DNA from: Brassica napus | Taxonomy: Eukaryota > Streptophyta > Magnoliopsida > Brassicales > Brassicaceae | Direction: 5' to 3' | Assembly (NCBI RefSeq): GCF_020379485.1 | Contig: NC_063446.1 | Coordinates: 12,447,597-12,511,596 of the forward strand | DNA: 64,000 nucleotides | Shown here: piece by piece, positions 11,809-23,975 of the stretch | Position numbering within the stretch: the stretch's first letter is position 1 | Layout of the letters: each line of letters opens with the position of its first letter | Position numbers and translations under genes: made by a program | The notes under the pieces: model-generated | Database searches by the model: none | What the model saw: the letters and a program-made list of their open reading frames with translations, nothing else | Told to the model about the DNA's origin: nothing

Positions 11809-12496
11809 TAATCATGATAGCATCTAGTGGTTATACTCATGCAGATTTACGTCGTAGATCAATTTCTGCTAGACCATCTTCTCTATTTACTGTGCAAAAT
11901 TTACAGCACATAGTATAGTAGTTAGTTTATAACTTATAAGGTATGAGCAATGGAATCTTTCCATGTGTCTCTCATAATTAAAACTTTAAAAAAAGAAAAG
12001 CAGACTCTAACAAGTTTTGAGAGACTCATCATATAAGTGTTTTACAGTTGACCGATCATTTGTTTTAAATAGGATTTATATAAATGATACATCCAATACT
12101 TTTGAATTTGTTTGAAGTTTTATAAATGACATATTTAATAAGAAAGGATTTGGAAAAAAAAAATTATGAAAAACTTTTTAGTCCAATAAGCTCCACTAAT
12201 AGTTTTTATTTGTTTTTGAGAGAGTTGGCGAATTTGTCACTACTAAGGATGCTCTAACTTCATATGCGGTCTTCGAGTTATAAAAATATATATCTTAGGG
12301 GAATAAGTCAAATACATATATATTCTCGCTATTATAAAAGTAATGGATTGATAAGTTGTAACTTATAGGTTTGGTTCATGCATTGTCACTTGGAGGTACA
12401 CACGACTTGGGGATTAAAGATGGCTTTTTTGGTGGAGAACGGCAAAGGACCCAATCAGTAGATTTTGCCACCGCCTAAAGATCTTCCCAAGGGTTA

Positions 12497-12970
12497 GGTC
12501 CTTCAACTAAACAAGGCCACGTCTAAGAAGACCAGACTGACCAGTGAATGGTGAATTAGTGCGTCGATGTTCTTAGCAAATTACCTTTTTTGAGCAAAGC
12601 AAAAAGTTCGAATTTTTGCTCAACAAAAGTTTGAATAAGAGGAAGAAAAAGAGCATTGTACATGTTATATCATTATATCAAAAATTCCATTTGTATTTTA
12701 TTCTTATTGCTTCAAACAACTCTTATATGACCCATGCGTTTTATTTATTCTTTTGGTCCAACAACTTTAAACAAAAAATTTGTAGATAGAGTTTTAAAAA
12801 AATTTGTGTAGATGGTACATGGACTTTTATTTTATTACACGTCCACTTTTTGTACTATTCTTATATCAGTAAAATCTTAATAAGACATTTCATGTTTCAA
12901 AGTAATAGATGTTTTGAGATTTTGAACGATTTTTAAAAACATATCAGCAATGCATCTTTTAACTAAACAA
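12497..12970. other. AT-rich spacer after laccase remnant
   Basis: Former laccase 3' UTR and spacer. No further gene or element end was recognised. Confidence 0.4.
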
Positions 12971-14563
12971 CTAGATTTGACTCGCACGTCCATGCAGATA
13001 TTTTTCATTTTATAAATGTAATTGATATTATTACAAAGTTTTAAATATATAACTTCCATTTTAGTGTTATATATTGTGTAACTCTATAATATTATGGTTT
13101 ATATTTTTTATTCCACATTATTAATATATAGTGATTTGTTTAATACATTTTACTTTGCTATTATTTTTATTACTTACGAATATATTTTCGAGTTAGGTGT
13201 AGTAAAATAACAATCTAAAATAAACAAATAGAAAACCTCTTCCAGAATATGTTTTTTCGTTAATTAATACATTTTACATATAATAATTTTTTTTTTAATT
13301 TATTTATTTATACTATAGAAAATATATGTGTCTAAGATAATTTATATTTATATGTTGTGTTTAACAAATAATATTTTAACATATATCATTTTAGTATTTT
13401 ACGAGATTTATAAGTAAAACATTATTTTGTTTAAATAATGTAGCCATATTATTTTAGTAAATTTTATACATAGTAGCATCTTTCATATTATTTAAGTAAA
13501 TTTATCGATATAGAATATTTTTTGGATGTTACGATATTAGATTTTATTTTTATTAATTAAGATTTCAAAATATTAGATTACTTTAATTTTTACAACATAT
13601 ATAGTTTGTTTCTTCATGGTGCATTCAAAAAGTTATTCTTTATTATCTATGATTTTTTATTTTGTAAATATTGAAATATTATCATTTTAAGTTTGAATAT
13701 TTATTTTCAAAATTGTATATTTTGTCGAGAAAACTTTAGAAAATTACACAACTATTTTTAAGTTTGGAAGATTATATGAATTTTAAATTTGTTTTTGTTA
13801 CCTCATTAATACATTATTTTATAAAAAAATATTTAAAATATTGCAATGTTTTCTAAATTTTTCTCAACTGATTTTGTTATAGTTAAAATAAAAAATAAAT
13901 TTATAATTAAATTTTTTTTTGTCATTAATAAATGAACTATTAAAATTTCCTAGTTTTCTAATAACATATTTTTTAATGGTATATATATGAATTAAAAGTT
14001 ATTATATACCATTATATTGTTGAGAGTTTCAAAATAAATAAAAAGATAACATAAAGTTGTAGATATAAAAGTTTAACCTATACTAATAAATTTATTTTTA
14101 TATAAAAATACTATATGGTTTACAAATTTTAAATCATTTTAATGATGAGTGATAATTTACTTAAATGAGACATTTTTAAAAAAAAAATGTTTTTGTTAAT
14201 TTACCTATTTAATATAATACATTTGATTCATAAATCACTTCTATTTTTATATAATACAGAGTATAATTATAAAATTTATAAAAATATTATAGAATTTTTA
14301 TTTTCTAGTTTTAGAATAAAATTTTAATTAATATGTATTTATAATTATATTATATTACTAATTACGAAATTAATTAGTGTGTCATTTTATAAAAATATTT
14401 AAATTTTTAGTAAGATTTTGTTAGATTCTTTCTCAACATTATAATTAAAAAAAATCAAATTTATTGTAAATAATCAAATATGTCATATTAACTAATTTTT
14501 AAATGGTTTTATTATGACTTGTTAATATTAGATAAAACTATGACCCTAAATTAATAGATTAGA
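12971..14563 (-). mobile_element. Non-autonomous Helitron (minus orientation), 1593 bp
   Basis: Read on the minus strand it begins TCTAATCTATTAATTT just after A and ends in CTAG followed by T, the Helitron A|TC...CTRR|T rule. A subterminal hairpin (GCATGGACGTGC, one mismatch) lies about ten bases before CTAG. It aligns along most of its length with the reverse complement of the element at 23976-25235, including both ends. No Rep/helicase coding was seen, so it would depend on an autonomous partner. Confidence 0.8.
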
Positions 14564-15262
14564 TGAGTCGTTGAACCTTATTTTATTATATTAATTAATT
14601 TTTCAATTTCATTAAAAAAAATTACATAAATTAGGAAATCTGATTACCTATTAGAATTTTATAATTAATATTTATTTTTAAAATAATCTAATTAGGGATA
14701 AAATAAAATTAATGAGAAAACTACTTAAATTATAAAAGCAATACTTATTTTGACAGAAAAAAATATATTATATAAAAATTAAACAGAAACGATAATTATA
14801 AACTTAGAAAATATTAATAACGGCAGTACAAAAATTGAGAACATATAACTTATTAAAACAAAACAAAAAAATCTATCAAACAAAAACAGAGGAGAGTATA
14901 TTAGTTTATCAGCACTTGAAATTTTTCCAACCTTACGAAATTAGAAATTAGAATCTGATGTTTAGTGATACATTGAGAAACTCACAAACATTTTTACTGC
15001 ACATAAAGAATATAATCGATCTTAGCCTTTTATAACCATTTTTACTGCACATGTAGAAACAGTGTCGTACCAAATTGTAAATTTAACCTCTCTCCGCCAT
15101 GAAGAAAATACTTTATTACATAGGTAGCCCATAGCCATGTGGGGTTGGGACAATGTTAAGTGCATGATAATACGAGGATATGCAATAAAATGATTGATTA
15201 AGGGGTGGGGATAAATTAAAGAAACAAAACTATAAGGTTATCTTTTTTCTTATTTTGACATA
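14564..15262. other. AT-rich spacer
   Basis: No gene, RNA or complete element was recognised. Confidence 0.35.
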
Positions 15263-15270
15263 ACTATATG

Positions 15271-15969
15271 TAGGCCTGGACACGGATCGGATATCCAGAT
15301 TTGTGAAGGTATTTGTGATTTGCTTCGTATGCCACGAATATCTAATTTTTCGATTTGCTTTGCTTTGGAAAATACGGATATTCGGAAAAACGGATATCCG
15401 GAAAATAAATAGATATTTTCTGATATTTACGAATACTTACGGATATCTCATATGTTTTGATTAATGCAAATAATCTTAAAATTTTGATACAAATTTGTTT
15501 TGTAAAATATTTTTTTGCATGATATATAAGATAAAAATGAAAAGAAATAGTGAATCTACATATTTTATAAAATTTTTAAACTTAGTTAACAATTATAATA
15601 AGACAAAAATTTTAAAAAAAATTAGAATTGTCATAAATTTATTCATTTCATTTTATGTAATATTTTTATATAAGTAATAATATGAATAAAATTTGTCAAA
15701 TCATATGTTAGAATAACAATTATATAATTTTATACATTAAAAAATTTAAATATAATCAAGATATACATGTATTTATATATTACCGGATCGGATCGAATCG
15801 GATATCCGCTTCCCAAAATTTTAATATTTGTGATTTGCTTCGATTTTAACGGATATTAATTTTTAGTATTTGCTTTGCTTCGAAGGTTTACAGATATCCG
15901 AAATTTTTGAATCGAATCGAAACGAATAACTAATCGAATCAAATTTAACGAATAAAATGTCAAGTCCTA
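15271..15969. mobile_element. hAT-like non-autonomous element, 699 bp, 8 bp target duplication
   Basis: Ends are TAGGCCTGGACA and TGTCAAGTCCTA, an imperfect 12 bp inverted terminal repeat (10 of 12 match). A perfect 8 bp duplication ACTATATG flanks it at 15263-15270 and 15970-15977, as expected for hAT transposition. The interior carries many CGGATATCCG, TTTGCTTCG and GAATCGAATCG words in both orientations near both ends, the subterminal-repeat architecture of hAT elements. No transposase is encoded. Confidence 0.85.
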
Positions 15970-15977
15970 ACTATATG

Positions 15978-16545
15978 GTTATCTAAATTGGTCTCTTCGC
16001 AACACATGAGCTTTTCACCTTGACCTTGAGCCGCCCTCTTTGGAGAAGGCTGATGATTTTTTTTTTCTTATTTTGTTGGCTTTTCTTTATATTTTTCTTC
16101 TATAACCGTCCTTTTATCATCTCAATTATTTGGTTTACTTATTAACTATTTTTTTCTTTCGATTGTGCTGCCATGAATATGGAGTTTCTTATCTACATGT
16201 TAGGTTAGGTAGCTAGCTTTTCTTTTAATGTTTCCTTTACAAAATATTTATGTGTTTATGGAAGTTCTAACTCTAAAACTCAGAGACAATCATTTAATAA
16301 CCGATCTTGTTTGTAATTTAAGTTTTAACCAATAACGAGACCATGTGATTAGAGATAGATAAATGACAACAATTCATAACAATTTGATCGGTAAAGTTGT
16401 ATACACTAATTAAATAATTGAAATGAATAAAAAAAATTGTTGTCAGACCAGGCTAAAAGTAATTTCGGAAATTTATAATAATCCAAAAATGAGCTCATTA
16501 AGAATGTTTTTAAGTTTTTTTTTTTTTGAAAAATAATGTTTTTAA
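15978..16545. other. AT-rich spacer
   Basis: Nothing recognisable was seen between the hAT-like element and the LTR retrotransposon. Confidence 0.35.
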
Positions 16546-16550
16546 GTTGC

Positions 16551-16806
16551 TGTTATAAACCAAATGATGATCGACCATGGACCAGCCCGTACTGCAGGCC
16601 CAATCCGGGACATAATAAAGACAACCAGAGACTGTGTGTTTATCTAGTATATATTTCATGTATATATGTAACATAGTGTTTATCCTTATCCTTATCTTGT
16701 TAGGATAAACATGATCTTATGACGGTCTAATACCTTGTATATATATGGACCTTCTGGTCGACAGTAATGATAACAGAAGTATTTACCCAACACTTCATTT
16801 ACAACA
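16551..16806 (+). repeat. Left LTR of the copia-like element
   Basis: 256 bp, TGTTATAAACC to TTTACAACA, including a TATATATATGG-type TATA region near 16740. It matches the right LTR without indels. Confidence 0.93.
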
Positions 16807-18318
16807 CGTTATCAGCATGACGTTGCTCTCATAAACCCTAATCCTAAAAACCAGAAATAAATCCGAGCAGTAAAAACTCCAATTCCCGACAAACTTCAAA
16901 CAGCTCTATCCCTCAACTCCGGTGGATCCAGACGACGAGCCAGATACCAAATTAAAGCTCTTGACGAGACGAAGCCAACGCCGCTAACCCCGCATCAATC
17001 GGAGTTCGGACGCGCCCCCACGCTCAGCTACAATACAGGCGGAAAATTTGTTCCAGAAACCAAAATCTCTCTCAACCATATACCAGTCTCCTATTCCAAC
17101 AAGCAGCAACAAAAACAATAATTCCAAGCAATCCATCAGCTAACCAGGAATATCTCTAACTGATAGACCGATCAACCCATCAAAAGTTTTCAGGTATCAT
17201 CGAAAACTCATCTAAAACCCATAAAGTATTAAATACCCACATCCGCAGCCATGTAGCTATATTTAGCAACATGTCTCTGCAAATAAAATAAAACGAGAAA
17301 CCATTAACTCTTTAAAATCTCGAACCTGAAATTGTTTTGAACATGTTCTTAATCTGAAACTGATTTTTAAAATTGTTTAAAACTTTTCCTGATGATAGTT
17401 TCACATTAGAACTGTTTAGGATTGAAAGTTAAATAATTTTTTAAAAAAAATCTGACTGCTATATGTTGAAAGAAACCGACTGTTACTTGCTTAAACTTAT
17501 CATTATTGTCCTGTTTAATGTTCTTATCTGATCTGAATCAACTAGAACTGTTAAGGACTGCATGTTACATAATTTTTTTGAAAATCTGATCATCGTTTCA
17601 TAAATTAATCCGAGGTTTTACCTCCTGTTCTTGTCTGAGAAATTTGTTTTTCTGATGATTGATAACGACTAGAACTTGATTAGGATTGAAAAAAATATTT
17701 TTTTAATATTTAAAATCGAAATATCAGAGATATATCAGAGAAAATATATTTATTTTTAAATCGAAAAGTATATAATAAATTGCTTGAATAAATCAAATCT
17801 TCATGATTTATTTTTTTTTAAGTCACAATAATTTCTGATTTGATTATTTTTTGAAAAAAATAATAATAAATATATGGTATATTTTTCGAAAACCCTAACT
17901 TGAGTTCATAATTGAATTGGTTTGCTTGATTGCATATTGTTTGCATACTAATATTGCATACTGAACATGAAATCTCGACTGTTAGGGATATAGATCATTC
18001 ATAGTTTTCAAGCAATCTGATCTGAACTGAAAAAAAAAATCATTATACTAAATGATCCGATCCAATGGGATGAAGAAAATATGGAACATTTTCCTGATCA
18101 TCTAAGATAGAATCCCTAAAGGCCTTGAAACCTTGTGTTTGAAATAAGAGGACCTTAAATCTGAAAAATACATTGATCCACACCTTAAACCGTATGGTTT
18201 TAAGAAAATGCATCATTTAGAATTTTTTTTCTTTTGGTCCGTGTGTGGCATTGATATGAAGCATGAAAAATTTCAAAAAGATTACTTGATTAAGACCTGT
18301 TTTGAATAATGATTTCAG
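16807..18318 (+). other. Long leader between left LTR and gag
   Basis: About 1.5 kb without a substantial reading frame. The first 300 bases are moderately GC-rich and the rest is T/A-rich. The leader ends GATTTCAG directly against the gag ATG, which looks exactly like a 3' splice site. A spliced gag message is therefore possible, but the donor was not established. Confidence 0.45.
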
Positions 18319-19017
18319 ATGTCGAGTTTCATACCCTCAGATTACAAAGCCCTTGATCTCTCTGGAGATAATTATCTTGATTGGGCTATAAACACTTCAG
18401 CCGTCTTGAAGTCTAGAGGACTTGGGAAGTGCATCAAGTATGGCAATGACACCCTTGCGTGTGAAAGACACAGAGCCATAATGATTATGCGACACCATCT
18501 CTGTGAGGACCTAAGAGACGAGTTTGGATATGTTAATGATCCTCATAATCTCTGGTCATTTTTGAATTCTAGATTCTGTGAGCCATTGTTGCACGAATCC
18601 AAGAAAAAATGGGAAGCTCTAAGGTTCCAGGATTATGAATCCGTGGACAATTATCACTCTGATCTTATGAGAATCACCTATAGTCTTAGACTATGTGGTG
18701 AATTGGTAACAAACGAGGATTTGTTAAACAAAACTCGTGACACATTCCATTCAGAGGAAGTGTTGTTATCACATCAGGCCAAAGGTTTCACCACCTATTA
18801 TGACATGTTCTCATATTTATTAGACATTGAGCAAAAGAAGCAGAAAAGGATGGATAACATCAGACGGTTTAATGACATCATGGAGATATATTATGAAGTA
18901 CTAGACAGTGAGATGAAAATCCCTGAAGCTAATAAAGCCACATTTGATAAGAAGAGATCTGAGGAGGATTCCGAGTGGACACTCATGGACCATGAGGTCG
19001 GATTATACATTGAATAA
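18319..19017 (+). CDS. Retrotransposon gag-like polyprotein (Ty1/copia, UBN2 type)
   Basis: A 232-residue open frame with the features of plant copia Gag. The N terminus has D-L-S-G-D-N-Y-L-D-W and A-V-L-K-S-R-G-L-G-K-C-I. The central helical part has K-K-K-W-E-A-L-R-F-Q-D-Y-E-S-V and Y-H-S-D-L-M-R-I-T-Y-S-L-R-L-C-G. It would form the capsid-like particle. It ends at a TAA with an acidic tail and shows no CCHC zinc knuckle, so it is either truncated at the nucleocapsid part or belongs to a lineage lacking it. It is the longest open frame between CAC3 and AUX1. Confidence 0.8.
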   Translation: MSSFIPSDYKALDLSGDNYLDWAINTSAVLKSRGLGKCIKYGNDTLACERHRAIMIMRHHLCEDLRDEFGYVNDPHNLWSFLNSRFCEPLLHESKKKWEALRFQDYESVDNYHSDLMRITYSLRLCGELVTNEDLLNKTRDTFHSEEVLLSHQAKGFTTYYDMFSYLLDIEQKKQKRMDNIRRFNDIMEIYYEVLDSEMKIPEANKATFDKKRSEEDSEWTLMDHEVGLYIE

Positions 19018-22000
19018 TTTTCCGACATTCTGATTTTATGTTTTCATATCTGATTTGATTTATTTGTTATTCATTTATGTTATTGAAATAATAAAAACGA
19101 TTTTGTTTTTATATATTATCTTGCTTGGTCTTGCTTGATGATTCTTGATTAAATAACAAATAAAACCTTAATAAAAGGATAATCAGTCCACTGATAGTTG
19201 ATTTCATGCATGGTTTAACTTTACCTTGATTGTATAGGTTTAACTTTACCTTCCTGCAATCACATAAAATCAATTGTTGGGTGTAGACTAATGAGTCAGT
19301 TCACTGATAGATTGATTTCTCGCATAGATTTAACTTCATCTTGATTGTATAGGTTCAACTTTACCTTCCTACAATCACTTGAAATCAATTAATTGGTACT
19401 GACAATGGCAAAAGACACGACATTATTCAGACCCATTGAGTTATAAAGATTTATAACATTCTACATTGAACCAGTGAGCAAAGAAAATACGATTCCTTTC
19501 AGATTTTTGAAAAATCGCCTAAAAGCATTATGAATGCCTATACCCATATTTTCTACTGATTTATTCTATGCTAAGGATCAGTATGAAAGAGGCATAAAGC
19601 CATGGTAACCAGTATGGTTCACCACGAAATAAACACTTATGGCATGACCAGATTAGCCATCTTGATCCAAAACATGATGAAAAATTAATTAAGGCACAAA
19701 AGTGATCCCATAAAATCTCACAATGTGTTATAAGTACACAAAAGGGAAAATCACTAAAATAATTAAGGCTCCACTGTCCTAAGCACTACGAAATTATGAG
19801 TATGTTCATGAGGGGGAGAGAGGACTAAAACCCACAGTCCATGATCATATCATAAATTCGGATTCCATGGTTTACAACCATAATATACACGGCTGGAAAG
19901 CTTTAAAGCCCTCACTAATGGTACATCACCCACGTCCAGCCTAAAGCTTAAGGACATTATGTATATAAATATTGATTTACATCAGGCCATACATGTAAGC
20001 ATAGACATTCCCACCTCTGAATGATTAAGGGTCATAAACCAGACATATACACAAACCATCTTAAGAAAATACGAATATTCCACCACATATATGTGTGCCA
20101 TTTAAGATGGAACCTCAGATGAGGATTGGGAATATATATTAGATAAATAAGACTTCCTCCACGAAACTATAATGTATCTTGTGCCAAACATGGATGATTT
20201 AATCAAGTGGCCAAGAACACAGATTACAAAAGATAGTAATCTGATTATCCAACTTTGAAAGGAGAAAGTTATCAGGCTGATAAAGAGTAAAGAGTAAAAG
20301 AGAAATATAATGGTATCAACCATAGTTGTCTTGGCAAGATCCTCAGACCAAAGATTATGATCTAGACGTTCTAAAAGAATATGATCAAAAGATATAAAAG
20401 CTAGCAGAAATATATGCCAGACACACTGACCCGAAAAGAAAAAATGACTATGTCATACCAGCTTAAGCACCACGAATTAGATGTCTAAGAGACACAATCA
20501 AGTTGCTACAATGTCTATTAGAGATAGACAAATAAGTTCCAAATAATAAGGAACCTCGGAAAGTAATGAAAGGTGCTCAGAATCGTACAAATCCGAGTTC
20601 ATAAGAGAAACCAGTTCAGACAGAGAAATAAGGTTGCGCAACCACACATCTAAGGTACCAGACCATGTAGTTTGGGACGCCAAACTGCAAGGTATAAAGG
20701 TCTTGGATAATAAGATCTCAAAATCTAATTAGATCATGTCTGGAACAGTATGAAACTAAAGATAAAGAGTGTTAACACCAAAGATGTATTTACATACATA
20801 AGAGCTCATAAAAGATTGTAGTACTTGGGATTTGAAGGATATAACCTGAGGATCATGAACCCACGTAGAGTACTCATAAAACCTATATAGGGACGTGGGG
20901 TGTTCAAAGAATTCAAAGTAATTATAAGACAGATGGGCGTAGTAACCATGTACATACAGAAAAGCCATCTAAGAAAGAAACCAGTGAATGGATCTTGTGA
21001 GATAAGAAATTCCGTGAGATTAAAGGACATGACCACATGGTATAGTGTGTCCATGTTCCTTCTAAATAACGTTCAAGTATAGCTTGATTACACAAGGATA
21101 CTCACAAGGACCAAGGAACAATTTATAAAGAGATATGCTCCTATATGGTGGATGCTACTACAGAAAATCAAGTTTGATTTTGTCTGGATATTTACTAAAG
21201 AAATAATGGTGTAGTAAGCAGCAAATGGATCACTGGATAAAGGTATCAACGTACCATAGAAATATGAGAAAGAAATTCTCATAGAACAAGCTTTGTTCCT
21301 AAGTTGTTTATGGATTGTAATATACAGCAGCTGTAAGTAATATGAAAGACTAAGTATTTACTTAGTGCAGTCAGTCCATACAGAAAATATTATAATTTCT
21401 TATGATCATAATAAAGACCAACTGAGAGAAAAAGTTTAATGGTTCAAAGGTTCAATAATACAAGTTATCGATTGATTAAACAGGCTATGTTTTACATATG
21501 GAAAGTCTGTAGAAAAATCATAGCCGTGTGTGTGTATGATTAAGTCAGCACGTCTAAGTGAGAACCATAAACCAGGATAGTGACCAGAAGGATGTCTGGT
21601 CGTGGCTTAATGATTATAAGCATTGCTAAAGCAAGAAAAGATCGATAACCATGTACAAAGGACATGAGTGTATGACTGCGAATTCATTGTGTGATGAGTT
21701 TCATTGCAGCAAATAATTATTGATGGTATGACCTTAGACACTCATGATTATGAACGAATATAGACAAGGTCTATAGCTCAACATGGATCGACAAAAGAAA
21801 ATAAAGAATGATTGGTTACAATGGATAAAGCCATTGGCACATACGAAGAGATATAAGTCCGAATGAACGAAAGATATGAAGTAAAGTTGTTCGTATGTGT
21901 TCTGGGTCTATGACTCAATATATATTGAATGTCCACGTTTTGGGAAAGCCATATAACCAAAGAGAATCCGTGGGACATGAAAAAGGACCTGCAAGTAAAG

Positions 22001-22405
22001 TTTTATTGCAGATTATAAAGTCCATCCGAGCACCGTTTGAAGCACCATCAGTTCAACCAAGACATGGAGTGATCAGCAGCAAAGATGTACATCCTGACCA
22101 CATCTTAATGGAGTTCCAAAAGACATACCAACGTCCAAGACTTACAAGTTCATTCAAGGAGAATCCAGCTGATCATCTTCACCAAGTCATAGGCAACTTC
22201 AACGTTCAAGAAGACTCGGATACCAGATGGGAATGCGTCTACTACAGTGATGCATTCATCTGGGGGAGTTCATGTGTTGTACTCTTTTTCCTGTCCTTGG
22301 TTTCCCGTTTTGCCACATTGGTTTTGGGGTTTTTCAGGAGAGGTTTTAATGAGGCAACATTAAGCATGCAACGAACCTGTACCGGATGTGTCGATCAAGG
22401 GTGAG
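19018..22405 (+). pseudogene. Degraded post-gag (pol) region of the copia-like element
   Basis: About 3.4 kb with stops in all frames. A few phrases in the plus frames (for example E-Q-F-I-K-R-Y-A-P near 21110) may be vestiges of pol, but no catalytic motif of protease, integrase or reverse transcriptase could be identified. A short open stretch lies at 21895-22404, next to the right LTR. The contrast with the open gag suggests loss of selection on pol, or long-standing trans-mobilisation. Confidence 0.55.
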
Positions 22406-22661
22406 TGTTATAAACCAAATGATGATCGACCATGGACCAGTCTGTACTGCAGACCCAATCCGGGACATGATAAAGACAACCAGAGACTATGTGTTTATCT
22501 AGTATATATTCCATGTATATATGTAACATAGTGTTTATCCTTATTCTTATCTTGTTAGGATAAACATGACCTTATGACGGTCTAATACCTTGTATATATA
22601 TGGACCTTCTGGTCGACAGTAATGATAACAGAAGTATTTCCCCAACACTTCATTTACAACA
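22406..22661 (+). repeat. Right LTR of the copia-like element
   Basis: 256 bp direct repeat of 16551-16806, with about nine substitutions and no gaps, followed by the GTTGC target duplication. Confidence 0.93.
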
Positions 22662-22666
22662 GTTGC

Positions 22667-23975
22667 GAGGTTCTAATTTATTATTATTGTTTTTTTTTTT
22701 TGCAAAAGGTCTAAATTTGTATTTTCTTGTACAAGGTCCAAAAGGACTAATTCTTTACTAGCTAAATCGAATACATATTAACGTAAGAATTTATTCAGAA
22801 TGAGAAGTATTATATCGTAGTAGAGTCAAGGAAACATCCATAATCTACATGAAGAAAACATATTATATTTGTTCATTTCATCATAATTCAAATTTAAACA
22901 GTAATAGTAATCCAGTGATTCTCATTTGTTGGTCAAGACAGTAGATGAACTTCTATCGAACATTTAACTTTCATTCCATTGAATATTATATCGCATTTCG
23001 ACACATAATTCTGTTAAGAAAAGTGTAAAAATATATGCATATTTACAATTTTGGAGTTGTAATGATCGAAAATGTAAAATTTTAATTTTCCATTCAAATT
23101 AAGCAAAACTTATTATAAAATTAAATACAAAATGATTAAAAAATAAATAATTTGAGCGTGTATATATATTCAGATTCTCATTTCTTCAAATTATATGCTT
23201 ATATATTGTTTTCCAGAGTAAACATATACTATAAGAAGCATTTTTTTTCTTTTCAATCATAACAAACAACTTCAAATGAAATTAATGTAAACTCCCGTTG
23301 ACAACAAACTATCCGAACTTTGTTATTTTCTTGGCACTCCGCAGAATCATATATATATAGTTTTTGACTAAACGCAGAATCTTATATTTGGAACGTAAAG
23401 TATGGGCTCCAACTTAATTATATACATAGAATTAGAAGGAATCAAATGATTTGTGCAAAGACACTAATGTACAAAAGCGTGTGGAGCGCATTATGAGTAG
23501 CAGCCCTACAGGCACGCTCGCACACTTTTGTCGTCGCTCCGGTGGGTCAAGTTGTGTGCCAGTGCTCCCTATTTTCTCCCAACTTCGTGTCGTTTTTATG
23601 TTGCCTCTCATTTAATTATTCCTAATACTTTTAATTTAAATTATGAAACATACCTCAATTATTTTGCTGTCGTAAATACAACCAATACAACCAACTTTAA
23701 AAATAGTTGTTTCATGACCGTATCCAGCTTCTATATTACATATTATTTTTAAAGATATAAAATCATTTGCATTCTAAATACCTTTTTGCTATGTATATAG
23801 TAAATGTATTTATAATTTTGTGCCAACATTTTTAGATTAATGAAAGCTTTTTTTCTTAACAGTATTTGGTCTTATATTAATCGTCTATTTTTATTTGGTA
23901 TTGAATACCCATGTTTGATTATCCTTTATATAAAGTGAAAGCATACGAGGTTGGATTAGTCGACGTCCCTAATTA
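22667..23975. other. AT-rich spacer
   Basis: No gene was recognised. A GC-richer patch at about 23475-23580 has no identifiable product. Confidence 0.35.

Larger units (their letters stand above)
7172..12496 (+). pseudogene. Laccase LAC4/IRX12 pseudogene, exons 4-6, with nested insertions
   Basis: Remnant of a secreted multicopper oxidase that polymerises lignin, in the position of Arabidopsis LAC4 (At2g38080). Exon 4 (about 7172-7301) reads N-V-I-N-K-A-L-K-S-G-L-A-P and H-M-I-N-G-H-P-G-P. Its length matches the 129 bp fourth exon of laccases, but the GEWW tryptophans are now TGA TGA. Exon 5 starts near 9179, with V-E-N-D-K-T-Y-L-L-R, F-A-G-H-L-F-T-V-V-E, D-N-V-T-A-T-A-T and F-P-K-N-P-Q-H-V-F. 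It is cut by a solo LTR at 9831 and resumes at 11343, with [18 protein letters not shown] and V-E-R-N-T-I-G. Exon 6 (12369-12496) reads [16 protein letters not shown], then a premature TAG before I-L-P-P-P-K-D-L-P. Several stops and frameshifts occur in exon 5. Exons 1-3, including the first copper motifs, are absent. It cannot encode a working laccase. Confidence 0.92.
16551..22661 (+). mobile_element. Ty1/copia-like LTR retrotransposon, complete ends, degraded pol (6111 bp)
   Basis: Two direct 256 bp LTRs (16551-16806 and 22406-22661) bound the element, and a perfect 5 bp target duplication GTTGC flanks it at 16546-16550 and 22662-22666. Each LTR starts TGTTATAAACC and ends TTTACAACA. The two LTRs differ at about nine positions by eye, nearly all transitions, so the insertion is fairly recent on the scale of this window. 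A PBS-like TTATCAG follows the left LTR, and a purine tract (CAAGGGTGAG) precedes the right one. A gag reading frame is open, but no continuous protease, integrase or reverse transcriptase remains, so the copy is non-autonomous. Confidence 0.93.
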
